A DNA stretch of 64,000 bases, taken from the NCBI GenBank assembly GCA_947303085.1, contig CAMYXP010000002.1:62001-126000 (forward strand), given 5' to 3'. The notes under the pieces were generated by a model. That model did not search any database and was not told the origin of the DNA. It saw nothing but the letters and a program-made list of their open reading frames with translations. Of this stretch, positions 27,574 to 36,948 are shown piece after piece; position 1 is the first letter of the stretch; each line of letters begins with the position of its first letter. Made by a program: the position numbers and the translations under genes. The stretch comes from an uncultured Bacteroidales bacterium (GTDB lineage Bacteria > Bacteroidota > Bacteroidia > Bacteroidales > F082).

Positions 27574-28671
27574 ATGAAACACAATTTCAATGCGGGACCA
27601 TGCGTCCTTCCAAAAGAAGCCGTTGAATCAACAATCAACGCAATTCGTAATTTTGACAACACCGGCATCGGTTTGATGGAAATCTCACACCGTACTCCAG
27701 GTTGGGAGCGTATCATGGAGGAAACACGTCAGTTGTGGCGCGACATCCTCAATATTCCTGCAGAATATGAAGTCCTTTTCCTTGGTGGCGGCGCAAGCAC
27801 ACAGTTCTTCACAGTGCCAGCTAACCTTTTAAAGACAAAGGCAGCTTACCTCCAGACAGGTGTTTGGGCAAAGAAAGCAGCAAAAGAAGCTAAACTTTTC
27901 GGTAAAGTCGAGATCGTCGCTTCATCAGAAGACAAGAACTACACTTACATCCCGAAGGGTTACACCATCCCAACAGATGCTGACTACTTCCACATCACAA
28001 CAAACAACACCATCTACGGTACAGAAATCCGCACCGATATGGATTGCCCGGTGACATTGGTTGCTGATATGTCATCAGATATCATGAGCCGTCCAGTCGA
28101 CGTGAAGAAATACGGTTTGATCTACGGTGGCGCTCAGAAGAACGTCGGTCCTGCCGGCGTGACATTCGTCATCGTCCGTAAAGACCTCCTTGGCAACATC
28201 GGCGACCGCGCTTATATGAACCCACTTCCAACAATGGTCGACTATAAGACACACGCAGCTGAAGAAGCTAAGAACATCTCTATGTTCAACACACCTCCAG
28301 TACTTCCTATCTTCGTCATGCACGAGACATTGACATGGTTGAAGAACACCATCGGTGGTGTCGAGGCTATGAACAAGCTCGCAGTTAAGAAGTCAAATAT
28401 GCTTTACGAAGAAATCGACCGCAACTCAATGTTCGTCGGTACAGCTGAGAAAGACTCACGTTCAATCATGAACCACTGCTGGGTGATGGCTCCAGGTCGT
28501 GAAGACCTCCAGGACGCTTTCATGGCATTCGCAAAAGAACGCGGCATGGTCGGTATCAAGGGTCACCGTTCAGTCGGCGGCTTCCGCGCTTCATTGTACA
28601 ACGCCTGCCCAATCGAGTCAGTTGAGGCTCTCGTTCAGTGCATGCAAGATTTCGAAAAAGCTAACAAGTAA
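27574..28671 (+). CDS. serC: 3-phosphoserine/phosphohydroxythreonine transaminase
   Basis: [18 protein letters not shown]...[23 protein letters not shown]. Confidence 0.96.
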   Translation: MKHNFNAGPCVLPKEAVESTINAIRNFDNTGIGLMEISHRTPGWERIMEETRQLWRDILNIPAEYEVLFLGGGASTQFFTVPANLLKTKAAYLQTGVWAKKAAKEAKLFGKVEIVASSEDKNYTYIPKGYTIPTDADYFHITTNNTIYGTEIRTDMDCPVTLVADMSSDIMSRPVDVKKYGLIYGGAQKNVGPAGVTFVIVRKDLLGNIGDRAYMNPLPTMVDYKTHAAEEAKNISMFNTPPVLPIFVMHETLTWLKNTIGGVEAMNKLAVKKSNMLYEEIDRNSMFVGTAEKDSRSIMNHCWVMAPGREDLQDAFMAFAKERGMVGIKGHRSVGGFRASLYNACPIESVEALVQCMQDFEKANK

Positions 28672-28674
28672 GAC

Positions 28675-28702
28675 ATTGGCTGTTGGCCATTGGCTATTGA
28701 CA
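28675..28702. repeat. 7-bp tandem repeat (ATTGGCT family)
   Basis: ATTGGCT GTTGGCC ATTGGCT ATTGACA. Confidence 0.7.
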
Positions 28703-28721
28703 ATTTAAAAAAATTTTTGAA

Positions 28722-29639
28722 ATGAAAGTATTAGTTGCAACAGAAAAGCCATTCTCAGCAGCAGCTGTCAATGGAATCCAGAAAATAGTTGAAGAAGCTG
28801 GTTATAGCTTTGCAAAACTCGAGAAATATACTGACGTTCAGCAGTTCTACGATGCAGTCGCTGACGCTGACGCTCTCATCGTGCGTTCAGACAAAGTGAC
28901 TAAGGAAGTCATCGACCACGCCAAGAACCTCAAGATCGTGGTTCGCGCCGGCGCAGGTTTCGACAACCTCGACCTCGCAGCTTGCACAGCAAGAGGCATC
29001 GTGGCAATGAACACACCAGGTCAGAACTCAAACGCAGTCGCTGAGTTGGCAATCGGTATGATGATCTACATGGCCCGTAACACATTCAAACCTGGCACAG
29101 GCTGCGAATTGAAGGGCAAGAGAATCGGTATCCAGGCTTACGGTAACGTCGGTCGCCTCGTGGCTGAGAAAGCTAAGGCATTCGGCATGGAAGTCTGGGC
29201 ATTCGACCCATTCGTACCAACAGAGAAGATGGAAGCTGAAGGCGTTCACGTCCCTGCAACACTCGAGGAACTCTACGCACACTGCGACTACATCTCATTG
29301 CACATCCCGGCAAACGACCAGACAAAGAACAGCATCAACTACGCTCTTCTTTCGAAGATGCCAAAGGGTGGCTGCTTAGTCAACACAGCTCGTAAGGAAG
29401 TCATCAACGAGGCTGACATGGAGAAGATGCTTGCTGAAAGAGCAGACTTCAAGTATGTGACCGATATCGCTCCAGCAAACGCAGAAGCATTGGCACAGTT
29501 CGCTCCACGTTTCTTCGCAACACCTAAGAAACAGGGTGCTGAGACAGCTGAGGCTAACATGAACGCAGGTCTTGCAGCAGCTCGCCAGATAGTGGGCTTC
29601 TTCAAAGACGGTTGCACAAAATTCCAGGTTAACAAATAA
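28722..29639 (+). CDS. serA: D-3-phosphoglycerate dehydrogenase / NAD-binding 2-hydroxyacid dehydrogenase
   Basis: RAGAGFDNLDLAACTARGI, GKRIGIQAYGNVGRLVAEKAKAFGM; adjacent to serC. Confidence 0.9.
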   Translation: MKVLVATEKPFSAAAVNGIQKIVEEAGYSFAKLEKYTDVQQFYDAVADADALIVRSDKVTKEVIDHAKNLKIVVRAGAGFDNLDLAACTARGIVAMNTPGQNSNAVAELAIGMMIYMARNTFKPGTGCELKGKRIGIQAYGNVGRLVAEKAKAFGMEVWAFDPFVPTEKMEAEGVHVPATLEELYAHCDYISLHIPANDQTKNSINYALLSKMPKGGCLVNTARKEVINEADMEKMLAERADFKYVTDIAPANAEALAQFAPRFFATPKKQGAETAEANMNAGLAAARQIVGFFKDGCTKFQVNK

Positions 29640-29651
29640 AAACGAAACAAT

Positions 29652-30920
29652 ATGTCAGTTATAAGACCTTTCAAAGGATATCGTCCACCGGTTGATATCG
29701 TTGAGAAATTAGCTTCAAGACCATACGACGTTTTGAACACAGAGGAAGCACGCGAGGAATGCAAAGGCAATCCTTACAGCCTTCTCCACGTGACCAAAGC
29801 TGAAATCGACCTTCCAGCCGGCCACAAAGACAGCGACCTTGAGACTTACATCAAAGTTGTCGAGAACTTCAACATGTTCAAAGACTACGGATGGCTCGTC
29901 CAGGACAACGAAGAGAAGCTGTACATCTATGCTCAGAGCATGAACCCGAAAGATGCCAACGCACACTGGCAGTATGGTATCGTGGCATGCGCATGGAGCG
30001 AGGACTACATCAACAAAGTGATTAAGAAACACGAGTTGACACGTAAGGACAAGGAAGAGGACCGTATGAAACACGTCCGCATCACCAACGCCAACGTGGA
30101 ACCAGTGTTCTTCGCATATCCGGCAGTGAACGAGATTGACGCCATCGTCAACAACATCGTCCGCCACGAGAAGCCGATCTACGACTTCATCGCTAAGGAA
30201 GACGGCTTCGGTCACCGTTTCTGGGTCATCGACGACAAGGCTACCATCGCCAAGTTAGTTGAGTTGTTCGACAAGAAAGTCCCTGCAATGTACATAGCCG
30301 ACGGTCACCACCGCAGCGCTGCAGCAGCATTGGTCGGACAGGAAAAGAAAGAGCACAACCCACACCACACCGGCAAAGAGGAATACAACTTCTTCATGAC
30401 AGTTATCTTCCCTGACAACCAGCTGAACGTCATCGACTACAACCGCGTTGTTAAGGATTTGAACGGCTTGAGCAAAGACGAGTTCATCAAGGCTCTCGGC
30501 AAGACATACGTTGTCGAAGACATGGGCACAGAGATCTACAAGCCAGCTAAGTTGCATGAACACAGTATGTACCTCGACGGTCACTGGTACAAGATGTCAG
30601 CAAAACCTGGCACATACAACGACAGCGACCCAATCGGCGTTCTCGATGTGACAATTTTGAGCAACAACGTGTTGGACAACATCCTCGGCATCAAGGATCT
30701 CCGCACCGACAAGCGCATCGACTTCGTTGGCGGTATCCGCGGTCTCGGCGAGTTGAAACGTCGTGTTGACAACGGTGAGATGAAGGTTGCATTCGCAATG
30801 TATCCTGTTTCAATGAAACAGATCATCGACATCGCTGACACAGGCAACATCATGCCACCTAAGACCACATGGTTTGAGCCGAAACTCAGATCAGGTCTTG
30901 TGATTCACACATTGGAATAA
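29652..30920 (+). CDS. DUF1015 family protein
   Basis: PFKGYRPPVDIVEKLASRPYDVLNTEEAREECKGNPYSLLHV; YIADGHHRSAAA. Confidence 0.9.
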   Translation: MSVIRPFKGYRPPVDIVEKLASRPYDVLNTEEAREECKGNPYSLLHVTKAEIDLPAGHKDSDLETYIKVVENFNMFKDYGWLVQDNEEKLYIYAQSMNPKDANAHWQYGIVACAWSEDYINKVIKKHELTRKDKEEDRMKHVRITNANVEPVFFAYPAVNEIDAIVNNIVRHEKPIYDFIAKEDGFGHRFWVIDDKATIAKLVELFDKKVPAMYIADGHHRSAAAALVGQEKKEHNPHHTGKEEYNFFMTVIFPDNQLNVIDYNRVVKDLNGLSKDEFIKALGKTYVVEDMGTEIYKPAKLHEHSMYLDGHWYKMSAKPGTYNDSDPIGVLDVTILSNNVLDNILGIKDLRTDKRIDFVGGIRGLGELKRRVDNGEMKVAFAMYPVSMKQIIDIADTGNIMPPKTTWFEPKLRSGLVIHTLE

Positions 30921-30921
30921 T

Positions 30922-30949
30922 GTAGAGACGCACGGCCGTGCATCTCTAC
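30922..30949. repeat. Palindromic dispersed repeat (GTAGAGACG... family)
   Basis: GTAGAGACGCACGGCCGTGCATCTCTAC. Confidence 0.75.
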
Positions 30950-30953
30950 CAGA

Positions 30954-30985
30954 AAAAAAATCCCGCCATTTGACGGGATTTTTTG
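30954..30985 (+). terminator. Terminator after DUF1015 gene
   Basis: AATCCCGCC-ATTT-GACGGGATTTTTTG. Confidence 0.75.
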
Positions 30986-31009
30986 TATTTTTGCAAAAAT
31001 TTTGATATT

Positions 31010-32035
31010 ATGTCTGAGAAATCTTTTGACCCCAATGCGGCGGCGGCCCTAGGTTCGGGAATTTACGGATTGCCTTGCACGGCTGAAGAAGCGGAAATAA
31101 TAATCATTCCGGTGGAATGGGAATTGACAACGAGTTACAACCGCGGCACTGTCGACGGGCCGAGTACGGTGTTCGACGGCTCGATGCAGGTTGATTTGTG
31201 TCATCACGACTATCCGGATTTGTGGCAGCGCGGCATCTGGATGGACGAATTCCCAAAGGAATTGAGGAAACTGCACGACAAACTGGCACCTGTCAGCGAG
31301 GAGATAATTGAAGCTATCGAAAACGGCGAAGTCGACGAGTTTCCATGGAAATACGAGGCAAAATACAAAGCTATCGAAGACGGCTTCGAGAAGATGTTCG
31401 CCTGGCTGCGCGAGCGCATTGAATACTGGAAAAAACAAGGCAAGAAAGTAGGTCTGCTTGGCGGCGATCACAGCACGCCACTACCCTATCACCAATACCT
31501 TATTAATAAAGGTGTGAAATACGGCATTCTGCACGTCGACGCACACAGCGACCTCAGAGAATGTTTTGAAGGATTTAATTATTCGCATGCCTCTATTTTC
31601 TACAACGTCATGAAGCTTGAAAACGTTGAGAAACTGGTGCAGGTGGCTATTCGCGACTACTGCCATCAGGAAAAACAGCTTGTGCAAGACTCAAACGGCA
31701 GAATCAAGGTGTTTTACGACCGCGATAACCGCCGCAGGATGTACGAAGGCACATCGTGGAAACAGATTTGCGATGAGATTGTGAACGCTTTGCCTGAAAA
31801 GGTATATATTTCAGTGGATATCGACGGACTGGATCCGAAACTCTGTCCTAACACAGGAACCCCGGTTCCAGGAGGCATGGAATACGAGGAGCTGATGTAT
31901 TTGCTCAATAGAATCAAAGAATCGGGAAAAGAGATTATCGGCTTTGACCTCTGCGAGGTCTCGCCAGGTGAAGGCACTGAATGGGACGGAAATGTCGGAG
32001 CGAGAGTGCTGTATCACCTTTGCGGAATTATATAA
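31010..32035 (+). CDS. Agmatinase/arginase (ureohydrolase) family protein
   Basis: GLLGGDHSTPLPYH, LHVDAHSDLRE, SVDIDGLDPKLCPNTGTPVPGG. Confidence 0.92.
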   Translation: MSEKSFDPNAAAALGSGIYGLPCTAEEAEIIIIPVEWELTTSYNRGTVDGPSTVFDGSMQVDLCHHDYPDLWQRGIWMDEFPKELRKLHDKLAPVSEEIIEAIENGEVDEFPWKYEAKYKAIEDGFEKMFAWLRERIEYWKKQGKKVGLLGGDHSTPLPYHQYLINKGVKYGILHVDAHSDLRECFEGFNYSHASIFYNVMKLENVEKLVQVAIRDYCHQEKQLVQDSNGRIKVFYDRDNRRRMYEGTSWKQICDEIVNALPEKVYISVDIDGLDPKLCPNTGTPVPGGMEYEELMYLLNRIKESGKEIIGFDLCEVSPGEGTEWDGNVGARVLYHLCGII

Positions 32036-32042
32036 TCAAATA

Positions 32043-32149
32043 CGTCATTTCGACTGTAGCGTAGCGAAACGGAGAAATCCCCTGCAATAAAGCAATTACT
32101 CTATTTGTAGGGGATTTCTCGACTTCACTTCGTTTCGCTCGAAATGACG
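32043..32149. repeat. REP-like long inverted repeat (GTCATTTCGA family)
   Basis: CGTCATTTCGACTGTAGCGTAGCGAAACGGAGAAATCCCCT ... AGGGGATTTCTCGACTTCACTTCGTTTCGCTCGAAATGACG. Confidence 0.85.
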
Positions 32150-32158
32150 GAAAGGGAA

Positions 32159-32869
32159 TTATTCCATGTTTGTGTAAACTGCCTGCACGTCCTCGTCGTC
32201 TTCAACTTTGTCGAGGAAGTTCATGATGCTCTCGATTTGTTCGTCGTTGAAAGCTACAGGGTTGTTGGCAAAGCGCTGGAGGTTAGCCTTCACTATGTTA
32301 ACCTTCATGCCTTCCAATGCCTCGTGCATTGTGCCGTATGATGTCCAGTCGCTGTATGCGAATGTGCCGTCTTCTGTCTCTTCAATCTCTTCGAGACCAG
32401 CGTCGATGAGTTCAAGCTCGAGGTCGTCCTTGCTCATTCCGGCAGGGATTTCGATCTGGAACACAGCCTTACGTGTGAACATATATTCAAGCTGACCAGT
32501 CTTCAACAACTCGCCGCCAGCCTTGTTGAAATATGAACGGACGTTGGCAACTGTACGTGTTGTGTTATCTGTAGCGCATTCAACCACACAGAGAACGCCG
32601 TGAGGACCCTTGCCTTCGTAGACGATTTCAACCATATCAGCCGTGCTCTTATCGGTAGCACGTTTGATTGCTGCATCGATATTGTCTTTTGGCATGTTTT
32701 CCGCCTTGGCGTTAAGGATAGCCTGACGGAGTTTAGGGTTCATATCCGGATCGGGACCGCCTTCTTTTGCTGCGATTGTGATAATTTTTCCAAGTTTCGG
32801 GAACACTCTTGACATGTGACCCCATCTTTTCATCTTAGCCGCCTTGCGGTATTCAAATGCTCTTCCCAT
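32159..32869 (-). CDS. YebC/PmpR family DNA-binding regulatory protein
   Basis: MGRAFEYRKAAKMKRWGHMSRVFPKLGKIITIAAKEGGPDPDMNPKLR. Confidence 0.94.
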   Translation of the reverse strand: MGRAFEYRKAAKMKRWGHMSRVFPKLGKIITIAAKEGGPDPDMNPKLRQAILNAKAENMPKDNIDAAIKRATDKSTADMVEIVYEGKGPHGVLCVVECATDNTTRTVANVRSYFNKAGGELLKTGQLEYMFTRKAVFQIEIPAGMSKDDLELELIDAGLEEIEETEDGTFAYSDWTSYGTMHEALEGMKVNIVKANLQRFANNPVAFNDEQIESIMNFLDKVEDDEDVQAVYTNME

Positions 32870-32948
32870 TTTATTACAATTTTATTTTTCGGGCGCAAAA
32901 TTAAGAAAAATTTTTCTTATATTATAAACAATGTGCAAAATTTTTACT

Positions 32949-33003
32949 TTGGCTGTTGGCTATTAGCTATTGGCAGCCAACGGCCAATCGCCAAAAGCCA
33001 ATG
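32949..33003. repeat. Inverted arrays of 7-bp repeat (TTGGCTA family)
   Basis: TTGGCTGTTGGCTATTAGCTATTGGC ... GCCAACGGCCAATCGCCAAAAGCCAA. Confidence 0.75.
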
Positions 33004-33009
33004 TCAGCA

Positions 33010-34284
33010 TCATGTTTTTTGTTTTTTCTTTTTTGCAGCAGGAAACAGCACATTATTCAATATAAGGCGGTAGCCCGGTGAATTTGGGTGCATGTCGAGT
33101 TCAGTCGGCGGATCGCCTACAAGATGCTGGTAATCCTCAGGGTCGTGACCGCCGAGGAAAGTCCAGAAGCCATTGCCGTAGTCGCCGTGGATGTAGCGGT
33201 CTTCTTCAAGTGCGGCGTTATCGCCAAGCACGACAACAGTCGGCTTCACGTATCGTTTGTCGAAAGCCGTTGTCTGCCCCATGAAACCTTTTATCAGCTT
33301 CTCATGATCCTGTGTGAGCATGGTCGGCACCGGATCCCATTTCGCTGAAAAATCGAATAACAAAAAGAAATCGTTGCCTTCACGAACAGATTTCGGTCGA
33401 TGCAAGGTAACATCGATGTTCGAAACCTCGTATTCCTGAGGATTTGTGGAGACAGTGAAGTCAGTGAAAGCGAAGCAATTATCATAGTTAAGACGCTGCG
33501 GGTCGCCACTACGTATCGCGTCGCCATCGAACATCACGTCGCAGATGTCGAGACCTTCCGCGGCAAGAGCGATATCGAAGCTATCGGGAGCCGAGCACAT
33601 TGCGAATAGATATCCACCACCTGCAACGAAATCACGGATTTTTTTAGCCACTGCAAGTTTCAGCTGCGACACTTTTGTAAAGCCATGTCTCCTCGCCGTC
33701 TCCTCTTGTTTTTTCACGTCTTCCTGATACCATGGATAATTTCTGTATCTTGCCCAGAACTTTCCGTATTGCCCAGTAAAATCTTCATGATGCATGTGTA
33801 GCCAGTCGTAAGTCGGCAGAACGCCGTCTAAAACTTCATCATCGTAGATGATATCATAAGGTATTTCGGCATAAGTAAGCACCAAAGTCACTGCATCATC
33901 CCATGGAAGTATGTTTTTCGGGGCGTAGACTGCCAGGCGAGGCACTTTCTGGAGCTTCATCTCATCCATATTCACGCCCGGGTCGGCAATTTCAGTCAAT
34001 ATGCTCTGCGCCTGAACGTCGGCGATAACTTGGTATGACACATTTCTGAGTTTACATTCACGTTCAAACATGTCATGATAGGGCATCAAATAACTTCCTC
34101 CTTTATAATTAAGGAGCCAGCTTATCTCCACCTCGCGTTGCAGCACCCAATATGCCACGCCGTATGCCTTCAGATGGTTGGTCTGCGTCTCGTCCATCGG
34201 AATCAGAATGTAGGCGGCGAAAATTTTTGGCATCGCCAACATCATGATTATCAAAAGGATTATATATTTCTTAAACTTTTTCAT
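33010..34284 (-). CDS. Secreted Bacteroidota protein of the family often labelled 'asparagine synthetase B'
   Basis: Signal peptide; AYILIPMDETQTNHLKAYGVAYWVL...GGYLFAMCSAPDSFDIALAAEG. Confidence 0.75.
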   Translation of the reverse strand: MKKFKKYIILLIIMMLAMPKIFAAYILIPMDETQTNHLKAYGVAYWVLQREVEISWLLNYKGGSYLMPYHDMFERECKLRNVSYQVIADVQAQSILTEIADPGVNMDEMKLQKVPRLAVYAPKNILPWDDAVTLVLTYAEIPYDIIYDDEVLDGVLPTYDWLHMHHEDFTGQYGKFWARYRNYPWYQEDVKKQEETARRHGFTKVSQLKLAVAKKIRDFVAGGGYLFAMCSAPDSFDIALAAEGLDICDVMFDGDAIRSGDPQRLNYDNCFAFTDFTVSTNPQEYEVSNIDVTLHRPKSVREGNDFFLLFDFSAKWDPVPTMLTQDHEKLIKGFMGQTTAFDKRYVKPTVVVLGDNAALEEDRYIHGDYGNGFWTFLGGHDPEDYQHLVGDPPTELDMHPNSPGYRLILNNVLFPAAKKKKQKT

Positions 34285-34373
34285 CTTTATTAAAATTTAA
34301 TGCAAAGATATCAAAAAAAATTCATAATTTTGCAGTTTCAAATATTGAAAATATAATTTTTATACGTAATATT

Positions 34374-35492
34374 ATGGAAAACACAACATTGAAAAAGACT
34401 GCATTGAATGCAATGCACTATGAAATGGGCGCCAAGATGGTTCCATTTGCAGGTTTCGACATGCCGGTTCAGTTTGAAGGCGTGAACGTTGAACACGAGA
34501 CAGTCCGCAAGGGCGTTGGTGTTTTCGACGTCTCTCACATGGGCGAGTTCCGCGCAAAAGGTCCTAAGGCTTTCGCATTGGTACAGCGCTGCACATCAAA
34601 CGACGTGGCAGCATTGGTTGACGGTAAGGTCCAATACACCTGCCTCCCGAACGGCAAAGGCGGCATCGTCGACGATATGCTCGTTTACCGCATCTCAGCT
34701 GACGAATATTTCATGGTTCCAAATGCAGCCAATATCGATAAAGACTGGGCTTGGATGTCGAAAGTCGCTGAAGAGATGGGCATGAAGCTCGGCGTCGACT
34801 TCATCAACGAGAGCAACCAATGGTCACAGCTCGCAGTGCAGGGTCCTCTCGCACTCAAGGCTATGCAGAAGCTCACAAAGGCTAACGTCGTCGATATGGA
34901 ATACTATACATTCCAGATCATCGAGTTTGCTGGCGTGAAAGACATCATCTTCTCAACAACAGGTTACACCGGAGCAGGCGGATGCGAGATCTACATCCCG
35001 AATGCAGAAGCAGTGAACGTTTACAAGAAGGTTCTCGAAGCAGGTAAAGAGTTCGGTATCAAACCTATCGGTCTCGGCGCTCGCGACACATTGCGTCTTG
35101 AGATGGGATTCTGCCTCTATGGCAACGACATCTGCGACACAACCTCACCTATCGAGGCTGGTCTCGGCTGGATCACCAAGTTCGTTGACGGCAACGACTT
35201 CATCGACCGCGCTTACAACGAAAAACAGAAAGCTGAAGGCGTCACACGCAAGCTCGTCGCTTTCGAGGTGACAGGCAAAGGCATTGCACGTCACGAATAT
35301 GAGATCTGCGACGCTGAAGGCAACCACATCGGCGAAGTGACTTCAGGAACAATGGCTCCATCAGTGAAGAAAGCTATCGGTATGGGCTATGTGAAGAAAG
35401 ACTTCTCAAAGGTCGGAACAGAGATCTTCATCAAGGTGAGAGACAAACTCATCAGCGCAGTCGTTGTGAAACTTCCTTTCTACAAAGGATAA
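34374..35492 (+). CDS. gcvT: Glycine cleavage system aminomethyltransferase T protein
   Basis: FDVSHMGEFRAKGPKA, STTGYTGAGGCEIYIP, GLGARDTLRLEMGFCLYGND. Confidence 0.96.
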   Translation: MENTTLKKTALNAMHYEMGAKMVPFAGFDMPVQFEGVNVEHETVRKGVGVFDVSHMGEFRAKGPKAFALVQRCTSNDVAALVDGKVQYTCLPNGKGGIVDDMLVYRISADEYFMVPNAANIDKDWAWMSKVAEEMGMKLGVDFINESNQWSQLAVQGPLALKAMQKLTKANVVDMEYYTFQIIEFAGVKDIIFSTTGYTGAGGCEIYIPNAEAVNVYKKVLEAGKEFGIKPIGLGARDTLRLEMGFCLYGNDICDTTSPIEAGLGWITKFVDGNDFIDRAYNEKQKAEGVTRKLVAFEVTGKGIARHEYEICDAEGNHIGEVTSGTMAPSVKKAIGMGYVKKDFSKVGTEIFIKVRDKLISAVVVKLPFYKG

Positions 35493-35506
35493 TTCAAAAC
35501 AAAATT

Positions 35507-35534
35507 AAAGGCGGTCAATCGACCGCCTTTTTTT
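35507..35534 (+). terminator. gcvT terminator
   Basis: AAAGGCGGTC-AATC-GACCGCCTTTTTTT. Confidence 0.85.
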
Positions 35535-36936
35535 ATTGGTTATATTTTCCAATCGTCCAAACAATTCCCATTCTCACTCCGGCGGTCTTATATGCCGTGG
35601 CGAACTCCACTGTAGGCGCTGTGACCTTAGTCAAAGCTAGGATGTTGTCGGCAACGAAATAGCAGTTGAACGGTCCGAAATGACCTCCGAGGCCAAGACC
35701 GACAGCCTGTCCTGTATACTGCGACATGGTATAGCTCAACGAGAGGTTGAAGTGATTGAGGAACAAGCCGCTGTAAGCCAATGTCAACGAAGGCTTCATC
35801 TCGCCTCTCACCGAATACAACTGGCCGATGGCCGTAATGCGCAGCATCGGGTTGTATTCATAGTAACCCTGCAGCAAGATTCTGGTCTTGAGCGATGTCT
35901 TGTAATCTTCGCCGGCGGTCAACGTGTCGTCACCCCACACATTATCGACAATCTTCTTGAGCATGTCGTTATAGTCGAGTTTCATCGATGTCAAATCTTC
36001 AATATTATTGAAGATAGCACTGTTCAGAGTGACATCTTCCTTGTTGGTCTTTTTCACTTTTGAATTTTTCCACTTGATATAGCCAAGGTCATAAACGCCA
36101 GCCGCCACGCCCCAGTGGTCGTTAATCTTGTACGATGCACCGAAATCGATGCCGAAGCCGTAATTGTTCTTGGCATCAAACATGCTTCCGACACCAAGCG
36201 AATCCATCACATTGACAATATCGCTGATACGGTTAAAGTCGGTCTTGAAAACCGAAGCCGCCTTGATGTCGAGATTCACATCTGCAGAAATAGAGTATGT
36301 GTCAGGATCGGTGTAAATCTTTGTCTGCTCGTTTGTAACTGTAATATTTGCAAGACCATTCAGCAATTTCGGACGCACACCGATAGTGAGTTTGTCGTTG
36401 ACATCATATTGCACTCCAAGTCCGAATTCCATGAAAGCCGTAGCGTCGGCGCCCACATTGAAATCGCAAGGATTATCATCACCTAAATAATGACCGTTGC
36501 CCAACACGAAAAATCCCACAAAATCCTTTGAATATTGGAATTCGGTATTAACTCTGGTTCTCCAATCGAGATTGAAGAATAATTTGTTAACTCTGAAACC
36601 GACATTTAAAATATCCAACGACATGTTGAAATTGAAGAAGTTATCCTGTTCTTCGAGACTGTTTATCAAGCCTTCTCCGTCGATAACCTCTTCCCCATTA
36701 TCGTTGAATGTATAAAGGTTTTTATAGATAATACTCGAGTTGAAAACCGAGACGTTGATATTCGAAAATCCCACACCCACAACGCCTTTGTATGGAACTC
36801 TAATACCAGGATTATAATAATTGTAATAAGGCATTTGCGGCAGAAGCGTAAATGTGACACCGTCATTTTGGGCATTGGAAATCAGCGATGAGCAGACCAA
36901 CGCCATAACAATCAACAACTTATATAATTTCTTCAT
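35533..36936 (-). CDS. DUF5723-like outer membrane beta-barrel protein
   Basis: Signal peptide; MPYYNYYNPGIRVPYKGVVGVGFSN; OMPP1/PorV-like strand pattern. Confidence 0.75.
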   Translation of the reverse strand: MKKLYKLLIVMALVCSSLISNAQNDGVTFTLLPQMPYYNYYNPGIRVPYKGVVGVGFSNINVSVFNSSIIYKNLYTFNDNGEEVIDGEGLINSLEEQDNFFNFNMSLDILNVGFRVNKLFFNLDWRTRVNTEFQYSKDFVGFFVLGNGHYLGDDNPCDFNVGADATAFMEFGLGVQYDVNDKLTIGVRPKLLNGLANITVTNEQTKIYTDPDTYSISADVNLDIKAASVFKTDFNRISDIVNVMDSLGVGSMFDAKNNYGFGIDFGASYKINDHWGVAAGVYDLGYIKWKNSKVKKTNKEDVTLNSAIFNNIEDLTSMKLDYNDMLKKIVDNVWGDDTLTAGEDYKTSLKTRILLQGYYEYNPMLRITAIGQLYSVRGEMKPSLTLAYSGLFLNHFNLSLSYTMSQYTGQAVGLGLGGHFGPFNCYFVADNILALTKVTAPTVEFATAYKTAGVRMGIVWTIGKYNQ

Positions 36937-36948
36937 AACGTCCATCTC

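Noticed and set aside
33010-34284. Calling this gene a true asparagine synthetase
   Set aside because: No asparagine synthase or N-terminal glutaminase catalytic motifs are visible; the usual database label is probably a misannotation.
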